Positions 1 through 8,814 of a DNA stretch of 64,000 bases are shown here, piece after piece. The DNA comes from Arthrospira sp. PCC 9108 (GTDB lineage Bacteria > Cyanobacteriota > Cyanobacteriia > Cyanobacteriales > Microcoleaceae), in NCBI GenBank assembly GCA_016745315.1, contig CP066886.1, forward strand, positions 682,001 through 746,000. Reading direction: 5' to 3'. The notes below the pieces were generated by a model. It was not told where the DNA came from. It made no database searches and worked only from the letters and a program-made list of their open reading frames with translations. A program made the translations under genes and the position numbers. The first letter of the stretch is position 1. Each line of letters begins with the position of its first letter.

Positions 1-571
1 AAATGTAGAGAGTTCCTACATCTAAGTGATTGATTTCTATAGAAATAATTTGATGTTCCACTAATTTATCCCAGGGTGCATCTTGCCAAATTTGATAGGC
101 TTTTTTGAGCAGGGGATCTACAAAGGCTTCGGGAAGTTGAGGAGGGCGACTTTCGGCTACTTCTTGGAGTCCCCTAAATATCTCATCAATTAGTGGTAAA
201 TCCGGTACATAGTCTATAACTATATCCAGTTCTTGTAAGACACCGCGCAGGAAAAACTGAATTTCGCGATCTTTGACCACAATTTTGTGAGGGCGGGCTG
301 CTGGGGTGGGGCTTTGGGGATGTTCCATCGCTCTAAGTAGGGTGCGGACGATCGCTTCTGGACCAATATTAGCCGATACCATATCCATTGACCGTACCAT
401 TCCCTGAGAACCGTCAACCCAAATGATGCAGTCATTATCAGTCTCTATATCTGTTTCTAAATTAGTCTGTGACATCCCCTGAGACATCGGACGGCGATCG
501 CCCTCCCACACGCTAGGAATGGATGGTAGTTTTTGTAAACGACGAAGGGTTGAACGATTGAGAAATGTCAT
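1..571 (-). CDS. conserved cyanobacterial hypothetical protein (possibly DUF6930), 3' part outside the window
   Basis: A minus-strand reading frame starts at the ATG complementary to 569-571 and stays open for 190 codons to the window edge, so the C-terminus is missing. The N-terminus is basic (MTFLNRSTLRRLQKLPSIPS) and is followed by an acidic linker and a mixed alpha/beta region with an IIWVDGSQGMVRS segment. I see no signal peptide, membrane segment or catalytic motif. It resembles a family of cyanobacterial proteins that I tentatively equate with DUF6930; this is memory, not a search result. No function can be given. The gene is transcribed away from the Fe-S scaffold gene at 1113. Confidence 0.6.
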   Translation of the reverse strand, partial: MTFLNRSTLRRLQKLPSIPSVWEGDRRPMSQGMSQTNLETDIETDNDCIIWVDGSQGMVRSMDMVSANIGPEAIVRTLLRAMEHPQSPTPAARPHKIVVKDREIQFFLRGVLQELDIVIDYVPDLPLIDEIFRGLQEVAESRPPQLPEAFVDPLLKKAYQIWQDAPWDKLVEHQIISIEINHLDVGTLYI

Positions 572-1112
572 TTAGATAAATTATAATATCGAGTAGTGCT
601 ACCAGATTAAGATTTTACACAATTGATTGAACCGGGAATTTTACACCCGCTCCGTTTATGGTAACAGGTTGCAGGTCCCTGCTATGGTCTCTAATCTTAG
701 ATTGTATGACAAAATACCAAATTCTGGTAAATGCGATCGCGCCCAGGTTAGATCTGGCTGTAGGACTGGCTTTTCATCCCTAGCCCAGGTCTCCTTGACC
801 GTCATCTTAACACTCCCCACCCTAAATTTGTTACAATCGGAGCTAGGATCAATACATGGCAGGGTCGATTCATGAGTTGGCCTGCCATAAATTAATTAGC
901 CCGGCGTTAAATGAGCTATGGAACGCTATTGGGAACCACTGTGTAAACAATGCTGGCTCCCATTCCCACATTCCAGCATAGCAGGTGAGAGTGAGAGCCA
1001 AGCCCATTGAGCAGTTATGGTGTTCTCAATAGTCCGAGTAAGTCGTCAGACCTATCTCGACCCCTAGTTTAGTATTGCGAAAATCATAAAAATCAAGGAG
1101 TTAGGAAAGCCA
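572..1112. other. intergenic region with hairpins, no convincing gene
   Basis: This 541-base gap separates two divergent genes. It contains one HIP1-like site and two inverted repeats: TGGCAGG/CCTGCCA near 856-890 and ATGCTGG/CCAGCAT near 950-980. The second lies in what would be the leader of the IscA/SufA gene. A short open frame at 627-875 has low-complexity, non-protein-like composition and no ribosome binding site, so I do not call it a gene. The region could be a structured 5' leader. Confidence 0.4.
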
Positions 1113-1475
1113 ATGACACAAGCAACTGAGTCTAAAACCCCAACCCAAGGAATTCAGATGACTGATGCTGCTGTTCAGCAGGTGCTTTTCCTGCGCGAGA
1201 AGCAAGGTAGAGACCTCTGTTTACGGGTGGGTGTCCGTCAGGGGGGATGTTCTGGTATGTCTTACATGATGGATTTTGTTGAACCCGATAGCATCCAGGA
1301 TACTGATGAGGTCTTCGATCATAATGGTTTTCAGGTTGTTTGTGATCCCAAGAGTCTGCTGTATATTTATGGGATGGTCCTTGACTACAGCAACGCTTTG
1401 ATTGGGGGTGGGTTCCAATTTACTAATCCTAATGCTAGTCAAACCTGTGGCTGTGGTAAGTCCTTTGCTACTTAA
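1113..1475 (+). CDS. sufA: HesB/IscA/SufA-family iron-sulfur cluster assembly protein
   Basis: This 120-residue protein belongs to the A-type Fe-S carrier family, which receives clusters or iron during Fe-S biogenesis and passes them to apo-proteins. The family's three cysteines are present: C46 in the GGCSG motif, and C112 and C114 in the C-terminal CGCGKS motif. An AAGGAG ribosome binding site lies just upstream of the ATG. Length matches the family. The TPR gene at 1573 follows closely in the same direction and is probably co-transcribed. A cysteine desulfurase and an NFU protein lie about 10 kb away. IscA and SufA cannot be separated from sequence alone; the symbol is provisional. Confidence 0.9.
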   Translation: MTQATESKTPTQGIQMTDAAVQQVLFLREKQGRDLCLRVGVRQGGCSGMSYMMDFVEPDSIQDTDEVFDHNGFQVVCDPKSLLYIYGMVLDYSNALIGGGFQFTNPNASQTCGCGKSFAT

Positions 1476-1572
1476 TGGTTGACGGACTCCATCAGGTATG
1501 ATTAAAGGCGATCGCACGTTGTACTGTAACAATGGCGATCGCTTTGTAGTCTGTAATACTTGCTCTCTAACG

Positions 1573-1992
1573 ATGAAAACTACTGAAGAACTGTTTAAGG
1601 AAGGATTTGAGCGTTATCAAGCTGGGGAAGCTATGGATACCTTAATCCCCGTGTTTCGTGAAGTGTGCGATCGCTCCCCTAAAAATAGTAACGCCTGGAC
1701 TAGCCTAGCTTGGTTATACCTTCTGGCTAATAAACCCTCTGCGGCTTATAAAGCCGCCAAGTTGGCGGTTAAATTAAATCCCCACGACCCCCAAGCTAGG
1801 GTAAATTTAGCCGTATCAATGTTGGAGTTAAAAAAACCGGGGGTTCGTCCCCATGTAGAAATGGCTCAACAGATGATTATGGCTGATTCGGAGTGGCTAG
1901 AGGAAGTCAAAAAAAATTTGGACGATGGATTGACTCGCAAACCTGAATGGAAAAGTTTACTTAGGGTTAAACAATGGCTCCTAGAACTTTAG
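1573..1992 (+). CDS. tetratricopeptide repeat protein
   Basis: This 139-residue protein contains about two TPR units (roughly residues 30-100), with the typical small and large residue pattern around NAWTSLAWLYLLANKPSAA and ARVNLAVSMLEL. TPRs are helical scaffolds for protein-protein contacts. The frame is open further upstream to 1498, but that stretch contains two HIP1-type sites and cysteine-rich, non-conserved residues. I therefore prefer the ATG at 1573, where MKTTEELFKEGFERY starts a helical protein. It lies about 100 bases after the Fe-S carrier gene in the same direction. The partner is unknown. Confidence 0.75.
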   Translation: MKTTEELFKEGFERYQAGEAMDTLIPVFREVCDRSPKNSNAWTSLAWLYLLANKPSAAYKAAKLAVKLNPHDPQARVNLAVSMLELKKPGVRPHVEMAQQMIMADSEWLEEVKKNLDDGLTRKPEWKSLLRVKQWLLEL

Positions 1993-2252
1993 CAATACCA
2001 ATTTGATGATATGCTAACATATAGCATCGCCAGTAATAGACCTGAAATTATCGGGTCTGTTCACGGCAATTCAAGTAAATTCCAGTTGAATAGGGCGACT
2101 GAGTAAATATTCCTACTAGGTAGCTCTTGAAACTCCTTTACAAAAAATAATATTATTTAACCAACAATTGGCAAAATAAATGATAAGATTTGGGAACTTC
2201 ACGCATTAACAATCTTATTTGAAGTTAGCAGACCAATTTGATAACACAAGGA

Positions 2253-2327
2253 GTAGAAATAACTATGGGCAATGATAACGTAGAAATAACTATGGGCAAT
2301 GATAACCAGGTTAATGATAACCAGGTT
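2253..2327 (+). repeat. two nested tandem duplications at the start of a small gene
   Basis: A 27-base unit at 2253-2279 is repeated exactly at 2280-2306. It includes the start codon region but not the AAGGAG box, which keeps the frame and creates a second in-frame ATG. A 15-base unit at 2298-2312 is then repeated exactly at 2313-2327. Both lengths are multiples of three. Exact identity suggests recent duplication by replication slippage. Confidence 0.9.
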
Positions 2328-2501
2328 TACGTTAAGGCTGATACCCGCAATCATAAAGGCTTTTTTGTGCAGCAGGGTGCTTACAAGTTAAAAAACATTG
2401 AAGAGTCGGGCTGGGCGTTAATTTGCTTAGATTCCGTTTGCTACTATGTCGATCCTGATAATTTACAATCATCTCAGTCAGGGGAGAGTGCAGAATCTTA
2501 G
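2265..2501 (+). CDS. small conserved hypothetical protein with a repeated N-terminus
   Basis: This 78-residue protein starts at the ATG preceded by AAGGAG at 2248-2253. I do not recognise its family. The N-terminus is low complexity (MGNDNVEITMGNDNQVNDNQ) because the DNA is tandemly duplicated there. The remainder (KGFFVQQGAYKLKNIEESGWALICLDSVCYYVDPDNLQ) looks like a compact beta domain. The duplicated ATG at 2292 is an alternative start in the same frame. A strong rho-independent terminator follows at 2547, so this looks like a real single-gene transcript. Confidence 0.6.
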   Translation: MGNDNVEITMGNDNQVNDNQVYVKADTRNHKGFFVQQGAYKLKNIEESGWALICLDSVCYYVDPDNLQSSQSGESAES

Positions 2502-2546
2502 AGTATTAAATACTAAGAGTATATACCTATAAATTAGATAAATTAG

Positions 2547-2578
2547 GCTGTCCTCACAGGTAAGGACAGCTATTTTTT
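2547..2578 (+). terminator. rho-independent terminator
   Basis: An eight-base perfect stem, GCTGTCCT (2547-2554) with AGGACAGC (2563-2570), an 8-base loop, and a T-rich tail at 2571-2578. It ends the transcript of the small gene at 2265-2501. Confidence 0.9.
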
Positions 2579-2611
2579 GTTGGTGGGGAACCCTGGGTTC
2601 AATGAGTATGA

Positions 2612-3822
2612 TTACTGATGGCGGTAGGGAAGTTGATCACCATACCAAATAGATTCTATCTGTTGAGCGATCGCCTGTGCTTCCTCATGTAGAGTATGGG
2701 GGTCTTCAGTATCAATTAAAACGGTGACATGACCGAGTTTACGACCGGGACGGGACTGAATTTTCCCATACCAGTGAACTTTAGCTTGAGGAATGGCGGC
2801 GAGTTGTTCCCGTTTGGCGAAATAGTCATTTTCGGCTAACTCAAACCCTAACAAATTCACCATCACCGCGCCGCCACATTTAAGGTCAGGACTTCCCAAA
2901 GGTAAACCAGAGACGGCCCGCAAATGTTGTTCAAATTGGGAGGTATAACAAGCATCAAGGCTAAAGTGACCGGAATTATGGGTGCGGGGGGCGATTTCAT
3001 TAACCAAAACCTCCCCAGAAGTGGTCAGGAAAAACTCAATACCAAATAGCCCCACCACGTCTAAACCATTAAGAAGGGTATGGGCTAACCGATTAATTTG
3101 ATTTTGTAAATCGGTGCTAATCTTAGCGGGGGCGATCACGCGATGACAAACCTGATCGCGTTGGATAGTTTCCACAATGGGATAAATAGCGACATCTCCG
3201 GTGACTGACCGGGCGGCGATCGCTGCTAATTCCCGTTCAAAGGGGATAAATTCCTGTAGTAGCATGGGGGATAATCAAACTTCGCCCAGGTAGCTTTCAG
3301 GGTAGCAGCATCAGGAATGATAAAGGTTCCCTGGCCATCATAACCATGCCGTCTAGCTTTGAGAACTACCGGATAACCCAAACCTTGGGTAATTTTAGGG
3401 TTAAGATCCCCTTCAGCCCTTGTTAGCGCCTCAAAACGAGGCACAGGCAAGCCTAAACGTTGCAATTGAGATAATTGCTCAAATTTATCTAACAGGGGTG
3501 CTAAAGCCTCCAGACGGGGGCGGAAACAGACCCCAGCTTCTGCCAATACCTGGAGAGCATCAAGATCAATAAACTCATTCTCAAAGGTAATCACATCGCA
3601 GCGTTTAGCTAACTCCTGAGTAGCGATCGCATCAGCAATATTTGCTAAAACGGTATCGGCGGCGATCGCCACAGCCGGATCACTATTATGGGGAGTTTGG
3701 ACCACCAGAGACACCCCCAAATTCTTAGCCGCACTAGCCATCATCCAAGCTAATTGTCCGCCGCCAATTACACCAACGCGGGTAATTGTTTCAGTTGAAT
3801 GGGGTATAAGGGTGACATTCAT
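2612..3822 (-). CDS. purK: 5-(carboxyamino)imidazole ribonucleotide synthase, frame-shifted in this sequence
   Basis: PurK carboxylates 5-aminoimidazole ribonucleotide using ATP and bicarbonate in purine synthesis. The N-terminal part (199 codons, 3822-3226) has the pre-ATP-grasp start VGVIGGGQLAWMM and the ATP-grasp segment VVLKARRHGYDGQGTF. The C-terminal part (3265-2612) continues with LLQEFIPFERELA and the metal-binding segment VNEIAPRTHNSGH. The two halves are in different frames; they join at a run of five C on the coding strand (3266-3270) where six would restore TAT-CCC-CCC-ATG. All expected family motifs are otherwise present, so a sequencing error or very recent mutation is likely. 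The start at 3822 is chosen because upstream codons overlap the neighbouring gene. Confidence 0.85.
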
Positions 3823-3859
3823 GGCACAAAACCAACCTCTACTGTTTACTTTTCTTTGA

Positions 3860-4786
3860 CTAAAGCTGATCAATCTGTTTGGCTTGTTCAGGAAGACTTG
3901 CTTGTTGCTGACCGAGCGATCGCCATCTCGCATTAAGTAGACCTATGGGAGTCCCCACCACATCAACCCAATCACCGCGACCTATAATCGCCTTAGCACT
4001 ATTGACAGGTAATTCCTTGACTATCCACCGCCCTAGGCTATATATGTAGTCTTTAGGCTGCATTTGAGGCATTAAATCCACGCCGTGGATTTGGTGAAGA
4101 TAGCGGTTTGACTCTCCATAGCGTCGCCACTGACTTTGTAATCCTTTTAGAGTGCTGCGGTGGCGATGTTTAACCTGTGCTTTTTCCATAAAGGCTAACT
4201 TGTAGCTGGTTTGCTGTTGAATGCGCCAACATAAATCAGCATCTCCCCCGGTGGTGAGATAGGGACGAAATAAGCCCGTTTTTTGGAATGCGTCTCGTCG
4301 CACGGCTAAATTAGCGGTTTGACCGTAGGGATAAAAAGGGTGTGCGAGGGTGTGTTTTTGGGAAAGGGTATCTTGGCGGCTGGCGTGTTTTTCTAGGAGA
4401 GTGTTTCCTGGTAAAGCGATAATTTCCCCTGCTACTATGCCAATTTGATCATCTCCAAAGGGTTGTACCAGGTTTTTTAACCATTCAGGTTCTGGGCGAC
4501 AGTCAGCGTCAGTAAAGGCGATAATTTCTCCTCTGGCGGCGCGGATACCACGATTTCGGGCGGCGTAGGAACTTTGAATTTGATTTTCCGTCAGGGGTCG
4601 CAGGGGTAGGGTTGGCTCGGCGGTAGCTGTTTGCAATATTTCCCCGGTGCGATCGCTGCTGTTATTGTCTACTAGCAGATACTCAACCTGATTGGTTGGG
4701 TAGATTTGCGATCGCAAACAAGCAATCAAATCTGGCAAATCAGCTTCGCCATTATAGATAGGAATGACAACAGAAATATATGGCAT
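3860..4786 (-). CDS. family 2 glycosyltransferase
   Basis: This 308-residue protein has a GT-A fold: the N-terminal PYISVVIPIYNGEADLPDLI strand-helix, LLVDNNSSDRTGEIL, and the nucleotide-sugar/metal motif AFTDADCRPEPEWL. The acceptor region around TGGDADLCWRIQQ is the ED-type motif of GT2 enzymes. The last about 80 residues contain basic and aromatic stretches without a clear membrane helix. The sugar donor and acceptor cannot be told. It lies 37 bases upstream of purK and downstream of mraY on the same strand, so a role in envelope polysaccharide or glycolipid synthesis is possible but not shown. Confidence 0.85.
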   Translation of the reverse strand: MPYISVVIPIYNGEADLPDLIACLRSQIYPTNQVEYLLVDNNSSDRTGEILQTATAEPTLPLRPLTENQIQSSYAARNRGIRAARGEIIAFTDADCRPEPEWLKNLVQPFGDDQIGIVAGEIIALPGNTLLEKHASRQDTLSQKHTLAHPFYPYGQTANLAVRRDAFQKTGLFRPYLTTGGDADLCWRIQQQTSYKLAFMEKAQVKHRHRSTLKGLQSQWRRYGESNRYLHQIHGVDLMPQMQPKDYIYSLGRWIVKELPVNSAKAIIGRGDWVDVVGTPIGLLNARWRSLGQQQASLPEQAKQIDQL

Positions 4787-4830
4787 AATAGGCAGTTCAA
4801 ATTGAACTTGTTAACCACACCAGAAAATAC

Positions 4831-5943
4831 CTAACCAGCTATCAGAAAAACCACCCAAATTAATAAGCCTTGAATACAATAGAAACAGCCTACAACTTGA
4901 TTTTCTGACCAGCCATAAAGTTCGAGGTGATGGTGAAGTGGAGCCATTTTAAACAGACGTTTACCAACTCCGTTGGCATCTTTAGTCGCCTTGTAGTAGG
5001 TCACTTGGGCAATGACAGACAGGGTTTCGACTAAGAAAATCAAACTGACAATTAATAACACCCAAAGGGTATTAGTAATCAAAGCTACCCCGGCTAAGGC
5101 TCCCCCTAAAGCTAAGGCTCCTGTATCTCCCATAAATACTTTAGCTGGGTTGCGGTTGTGGGAAACAAATCCTACACAAGCGCCGGACATACAGGCACAA
5201 AATAGGGCAATTTCTGGGTAGGTGGGGGCGAGATAGGCGGCCATTCCCAAAAAGGCGATCGCTCCTAATCCTCCCATTAAACCATCAACGCCATCGGTTA
5301 AGTTAGTGGCATTACTTTCCGCCACCTGAACGAATGTAGCGAAGGGCCAGAATAACACCCCTAGGGATAGAGTTAAGCCAAAGGGTAAGGCGATATTAGA
5401 TGCTACCGAGGCTTGATTGTAGACTAACCAGATACAGAATAGCACTGCCAACAACACTTGCAGCGCCAATTTCATCTTAGCAGAGATGCCTTTATTAGAT
5501 TTTCGTCTCAAGATTTGCCAGTCATCTATGAACCCAACTAAGCCCAAGCCAGCCGTTAGGGCGCAAATTGCCATAACATTAGTATCAAATCCTGATCCGG
5601 CTAGTGCGATCGCAATACCGACAGGAATAAAGAAAATCCCCCCCATGGTTGGGGTTCCGGCTTTCTTGAGGTGGGCTTGCGGACCGTCTTCTCGGATGAA
5701 CTGTCCGGCTTTAATCCGGGCTAAAATGGGGATAATCCACTGTCCGGTCGCCGCCACGACTAAAGCGCAAATGGTAAACGGTACGAACAAGGAAATATTA
5801 GCAGGCCATAGGTGGCTCACTGTCATATCCAAGCCAATGGCGAAAGCGCTCAATCCTAAACACAGGAACAGTAATAAATACGATCCTGATATTTGTAGGG
5901 ACTTGGAGTTAGTAAATTTACTATCCACAGGTTTTTCAATCAA
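4831..5943 (-). CDS. mraY: phospho-N-acetylmuramoyl-pentapeptide-transferase
   Basis: MraY transfers phospho-MurNAc-pentapeptide from UDP to undecaprenyl phosphate, making lipid I for peptidoglycan. The 370-residue protein has about ten hydrophobic membrane segments and the family signatures EDGPQAHLKKAGTPTMGG (about residue 85), NATNLTDGVDGLMGG with catalytic aspartates, FMGDTGALALGG, and the C-terminal histidine motif APLHHHLELYGWSE. Length fits cyanobacterial MraY. It is on the minus strand, followed by the GT2 gene 44 bases downstream. Confidence 0.97.
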   Translation of the reverse strand: MIEKPVDSKFTNSKSLQISGSYLLLFLCLGLSAFAIGLDMTVSHLWPANISLFVPFTICALVVAATGQWIIPILARIKAGQFIREDGPQAHLKKAGTPTMGGIFFIPVGIAIALAGSGFDTNVMAICALTAGLGLVGFIDDWQILRRKSNKGISAKMKLALQVLLAVLFCIWLVYNQASVASNIALPFGLTLSLGVLFWPFATFVQVAESNATNLTDGVDGLMGGLGAIAFLGMAAYLAPTYPEIALFCACMSGACVGFVSHNRNPAKVFMGDTGALALGGALAGVALITNTLWVLLIVSLIFLVETLSVIAQVTYYKATKDANGVGKRLFKMAPLHHHLELYGWSENQVVGCFYCIQGLLIWVVFLIAG

Positions 5944-6057
5944 TCCTCAACACCAAAAACTTTGTAGGCAAATATAATTCGCCCTAGGGTAACTGATTAG
6001 CCCCTATTGATCAATCTTTCTCGGTTTATACCCAAGTGATAGGTTGTTAACTGTTCC

Positions 6058-6300
6058 TTAGTCCTCGTCCATATCTTCATCATCGTTGTCATCTTCATCA
6101 ACATAAGACGCATCATCAACGATGAGTTCTGATATTTCTTCTTCGTCGGGTCTGTAACTACTCACAGGCTCCTGAACAGTATCTCGCGGAATCAAGCGCC
6201 CAGTTTGGGTCAGCCAGTCTAACAGCGAAACCTGCTGTTTAGATGGAATAACATCAGCCGGTTCATGGCTTGGGGTTTCACGCAAAGAAGGATTTGGCAT
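6058..6300 (-). CDS. small acidic protein, DUF3134-like
   Basis: This 80-residue protein begins MPNPSLRETPSHEPADVIP, has a short hydrophobic helix SLLDWLTQTGRLI, then an acidic C-terminus made mainly of D and E. This pattern fits the cyanobacterial DUF3134 family as I remember it. There is no known function. It lies about 110 bases upstream of mraY on the same strand. Confidence 0.7.
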   Translation of the reverse strand: MPNPSLRETPSHEPADVIPSKQQVSLLDWLTQTGRLIPRDTVQEPVSSYRPDEEEISELIVDDASYVDEDDNDDEDMDED

Positions 6301-6661
6301 AGGTTTTGGTTTCGTGATGCAGTTGACTCCGGCTCAGAGTCTCAGGAGTCATCCCCTCGACTCTATTACGCCTGAGTTAGTTTACTGTGGCTCCTATATG
6401 CTTATTAGGCAGAAAGTACCAATAGAGATCCATATCGAGCCGTCCATAATTTACCACGATTCCTAAGACAATCTACATGATTTGACCAAATTTTCCGCAC
6501 TCCCACCCGTAAATCCTTCTACCCAAACCAGGGAAGAGGTTGCGGAGTTCTACGCCTGGTGCTGCTGAGGGTCTGGCTGTTGGGTACAAGAAACTACAGA
6601 TATATTGATTGATTTTTGTATATCCTGATTTGCAGGTAGCCGAATGGGTCGCCCTTTTTGG
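6301..6661. other. intergenic region, no gene seen
   Basis: This 361-base region between two minus-strand genes contains an inverted repeat TGACTCC/GGAGTCA near 6323-6347, just upstream of the DUF3134-like gene. It could be an operator or leader hairpin. I see no protein-like open frame or RNA gene. Confidence 0.4.
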
Positions 6662-7417
6662 TTAAATGGCATGATGCAAATCTTCGGGTTTCAGGTGGGA
6701 ATGAATCACCTGACCATCTTTAAACCAAACTACCCTTTTGGTTTGGCGAGCTACATCGGGTTCGTGAGTTACCATAACTACAGTCATGCCACTATTATTC
6801 ATTTCGGTGAAAATATCCATGACTTCCTGGGTGGTTTTGGAGTCTAAAGCTCCTGTGGGTTCGTCTGCTAGTAATAATACTGGACGGTTGACAATGGCGC
6901 GGGCGATCGCCACCCTTTGCTGTTGTCCCCCAGATAGTTGGTTGGGTTTGTTGTGCATACGATTTTCCAAACCTACCCGAATTAAGGCTTCTGTGGCTCG
7001 TTCTCGCCTTTCCTTGGCGGAAATTCCGGCATAGAGCATTGGTAACATGACATTATCGAGGGCTGTCATTTGTGACAAAAGGTGGAATTGCTGAAACACA
7101 AAACCAATTTTTAGGTTCCGAATTTTGGCTAGTTCCCCTTCATTCATTTGGGCGACACCTACCCCGTCTAGTTGGTAGGAACCTGAACTCGGACGGTCTA
7201 AACAGCCGATAATGTTCATGGCTGTCGATTTTCCTGAACCGGACGCTCCCATAATTGAGCAGTATTCTCCTGGTTCTACGGTCAGACTCACACCGTTTAA
7301 GGCTTTAACTTCTATGTCTCCCATTCCATAAACTTTGCTCACTGCTTCTAAATGCACGATCGCTTTTGGTGACTCATTTTGAGATTTATTGCCAATCTCT
7401 CTCGGAAAGGTTTTCAT
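6662..7417 (-). CDS. ABC transporter ATP-binding protein, MacB/LolD/DevA type
   Basis: This 251-residue ATPase carries Walker A GASGSGKST, Q-loop FVFQQFHLL, signature LSGGQQQR, Walker B LLLADEPTGALD and the switch histidine in MVTHEPDVA. The ADEPTGALD form and the MGASGSGKSTAMNIIG segment are typical of the MacB/LolD/DevA group, which powers export or lipoprotein release with a FtsX-like permease. No permease gene adjoins it here, so its partner must be elsewhere. A good sigma-70-type promoter lies about 165 bases upstream (7584-7612) in a leader shared with the gene at 41100. Confidence 0.9.
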   Translation of the reverse strand: MKTFPREIGNKSQNESPKAIVHLEAVSKVYGMGDIEVKALNGVSLTVEPGEYCSIMGASGSGKSTAMNIIGCLDRPSSGSYQLDGVGVAQMNEGELAKIRNLKIGFVFQQFHLLSQMTALDNVMLPMLYAGISAKERRERATEALIRVGLENRMHNKPNQLSGGQQQRVAIARAIVNRPVLLLADEPTGALDSKTTQEVMDIFTEMNNSGMTVVMVTHEPDVARQTKRVVWFKDGQVIHSHLKPEDLHHAI

Positions 7418-7583
7418 AATCTTTGCTGCTTATATTAAGTTTTGTAACAAAATTATCGCCCCCGCCGATGGGGGGATGGGAGGGGGTTGCCGGTTTGAGC
7501 AATTTGTGGTATTATTAGATAATGGGGATATATCCAATTTTTTGATTTAGGTCAAGATTCCCATTATTTTATTTACTACTCTC

Positions 7584-7612
7584 AGATTAGCAATTTTTCC
7601 CCATTCTGTCAA
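7584..7612 (-). promoter_or_regulatory. sigma-70-type promoter of the ABC ATPase gene, within a shared leader
   Basis: On the minus strand TTGACA (complement of 7607-7612) and TAATCT (complement of 7584-7589) are separated by exactly 17 bases. The element lies about 165 bases before the ABC ATPase start. The flanking sequence, about 7438-7660, resembles that at about 41530-41765 upstream of another minus-strand gene. Confidence 0.6.
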
Positions 7613-7672
7613 CCCCCTGAGCGCGGCGCGAGACGAGTTGAATAAAAAATCAACAACAGATAAATCAGCCGA

Positions 7673-8647
7673 CTAGGGAGAGGAAGAGGGAGAGGGAGAA
7701 GTGGGTGCAAACTCTGCGAGGATATGGGTTAGGGTAGGAAAGCGGGTAATTTCCCCGAAGGTAGCGGGACTAACAGGGTTTTGGTAAGTAAAATGGCGGT
7801 AATTCAAACAAAAGCGGTCCCATTCAGCCATTTGTACGCGAAATACAATGATGAAAAAATTAGCCAACCACAGAGACAGAGAAATGGAGAAATAGATAGA
7901 TTTGTGATAGTAGGCACAAGTTTCGGCGATCGCCTGATTTAATGTCAAGGGTGGGTTTCCTAAAACCAGCCATTCTGGTTGCTGAGACTGTGGAGGATGA
8001 TTAACTAAATATTCGACAACTTTAGCAATATCGGCGGCGTGGACAAAATGAAAACTCGCATCAGCCTTAAACCAGCGAATCAGATTAATCCAGCTTACCA
8101 CCTGTGGGAGACCAGAGGAAAGATGGGAATAGGGTTTATCTGTATCTCCCCCTAACACGAGGGTAGGGAAGAGAACCCGCAAGGGGGGAAAATCAGGATA
8201 GTTTTGGGAAATCTGCTGCAAACAATGATATTTTGAACTAATATAATCGGTGCCAATTTCTCCAGCTTCGGGGATGAGTTGATTTTGGCGGTTAAGGACA
8301 CTGGCGGTGGAGAAATAAATGACTTGCTGACAGCGTTGATGATCGAGGGATTTGAGTAACTGGTGGGTACTGGTTATATTAACATCAAATACTTCGGGTT
8401 TTCCGCCCCATGAGGTGGCTGCCAAAATAGCGATATCAATGGTTTTTAATAAGTCGGAAAATTTATCAATCTCTCGCAAATCACCAGCCAAGATGTGAAT
8501 ATCGGGTCGTTTTTTATAATTAAACCCTAGCTTGTCTGGATTACGAACCAAAAAGTACAGTTCATAATTAGTGTGATTAATTAAACTTTCGGCGATATAG
8601 TGACCAATGCAGCCACTAGCACCAGTGATGAAAACTTTTTGGGTCAT
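7673..8647 (-). CDS. NAD-dependent epimerase/dehydratase (extended SDR)
   Basis: This 324-residue protein opens with a Rossmann dinucleotide site, KVFITGASGCIGHYIAESL (GxxGxxG), followed by the acidic and basic strand end YFLVRNPDKL. The SDR active site appears as a YFSTAS serine and a YISSKYHCLQ tyrosine-lysine pair. Hydrophobic residues near the C-terminus (WLANFFIIVF) may touch the membrane. I take the ATG at 8647 because the Rossmann strand starts there; the open frame upstream to 8713 is proline-rich and unlikely to be coding. Substrate is unknown. It lies in front of the ABC ATPase promoter region on the same strand. Confidence 0.8.
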   Translation of the reverse strand: MTQKVFITGASGCIGHYIAESLINHTNYELYFLVRNPDKLGFNYKKRPDIHILAGDLREIDKFSDLLKTIDIAILAATSWGGKPEVFDVNITSTHQLLKSLDHQRCQQVIYFSTASVLNRQNQLIPEAGEIGTDYISSKYHCLQQISQNYPDFPPLRVLFPTLVLGGDTDKPYSHLSSGLPQVVSWINLIRWFKADASFHFVHAADIAKVVEYLVNHPPQSQQPEWLVLGNPPLTLNQAIAETCAYYHKSIYFSISLSLWLANFFIIVFRVQMAEWDRFCLNYRHFTYQNPVSPATFGEITRFPTLTHILAEFAPTSPSPSSSP

Positions 8648-8814
8648 AACAAGAGGCAGTGGTAGAAGAGGAGAGGCAGGGGGGAAATTAATGATTTCGA
8701 CAGTGGAAAACACCCCCTTTGCCCTGTGTAATTGACTGTTCTACAACCGGCTTTTAACTGATACCGCCAACGGTATAGGAAACCAATTTTCTGAGAGTCA
8801 ATGAGATGTGGCAG

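Noticed and set aside
627..875. 82-codon open frame upstream of the IscA/SufA gene
   Set aside because: The start is weak, the sequence is of mixed low-quality composition, and it covers a HIP1 site and a hairpin.
5012..5977. Open frames on the plus strand opposite mraY
   Set aside because: They mirror the well-defined mraY frame and have no own start signals or family motifs.
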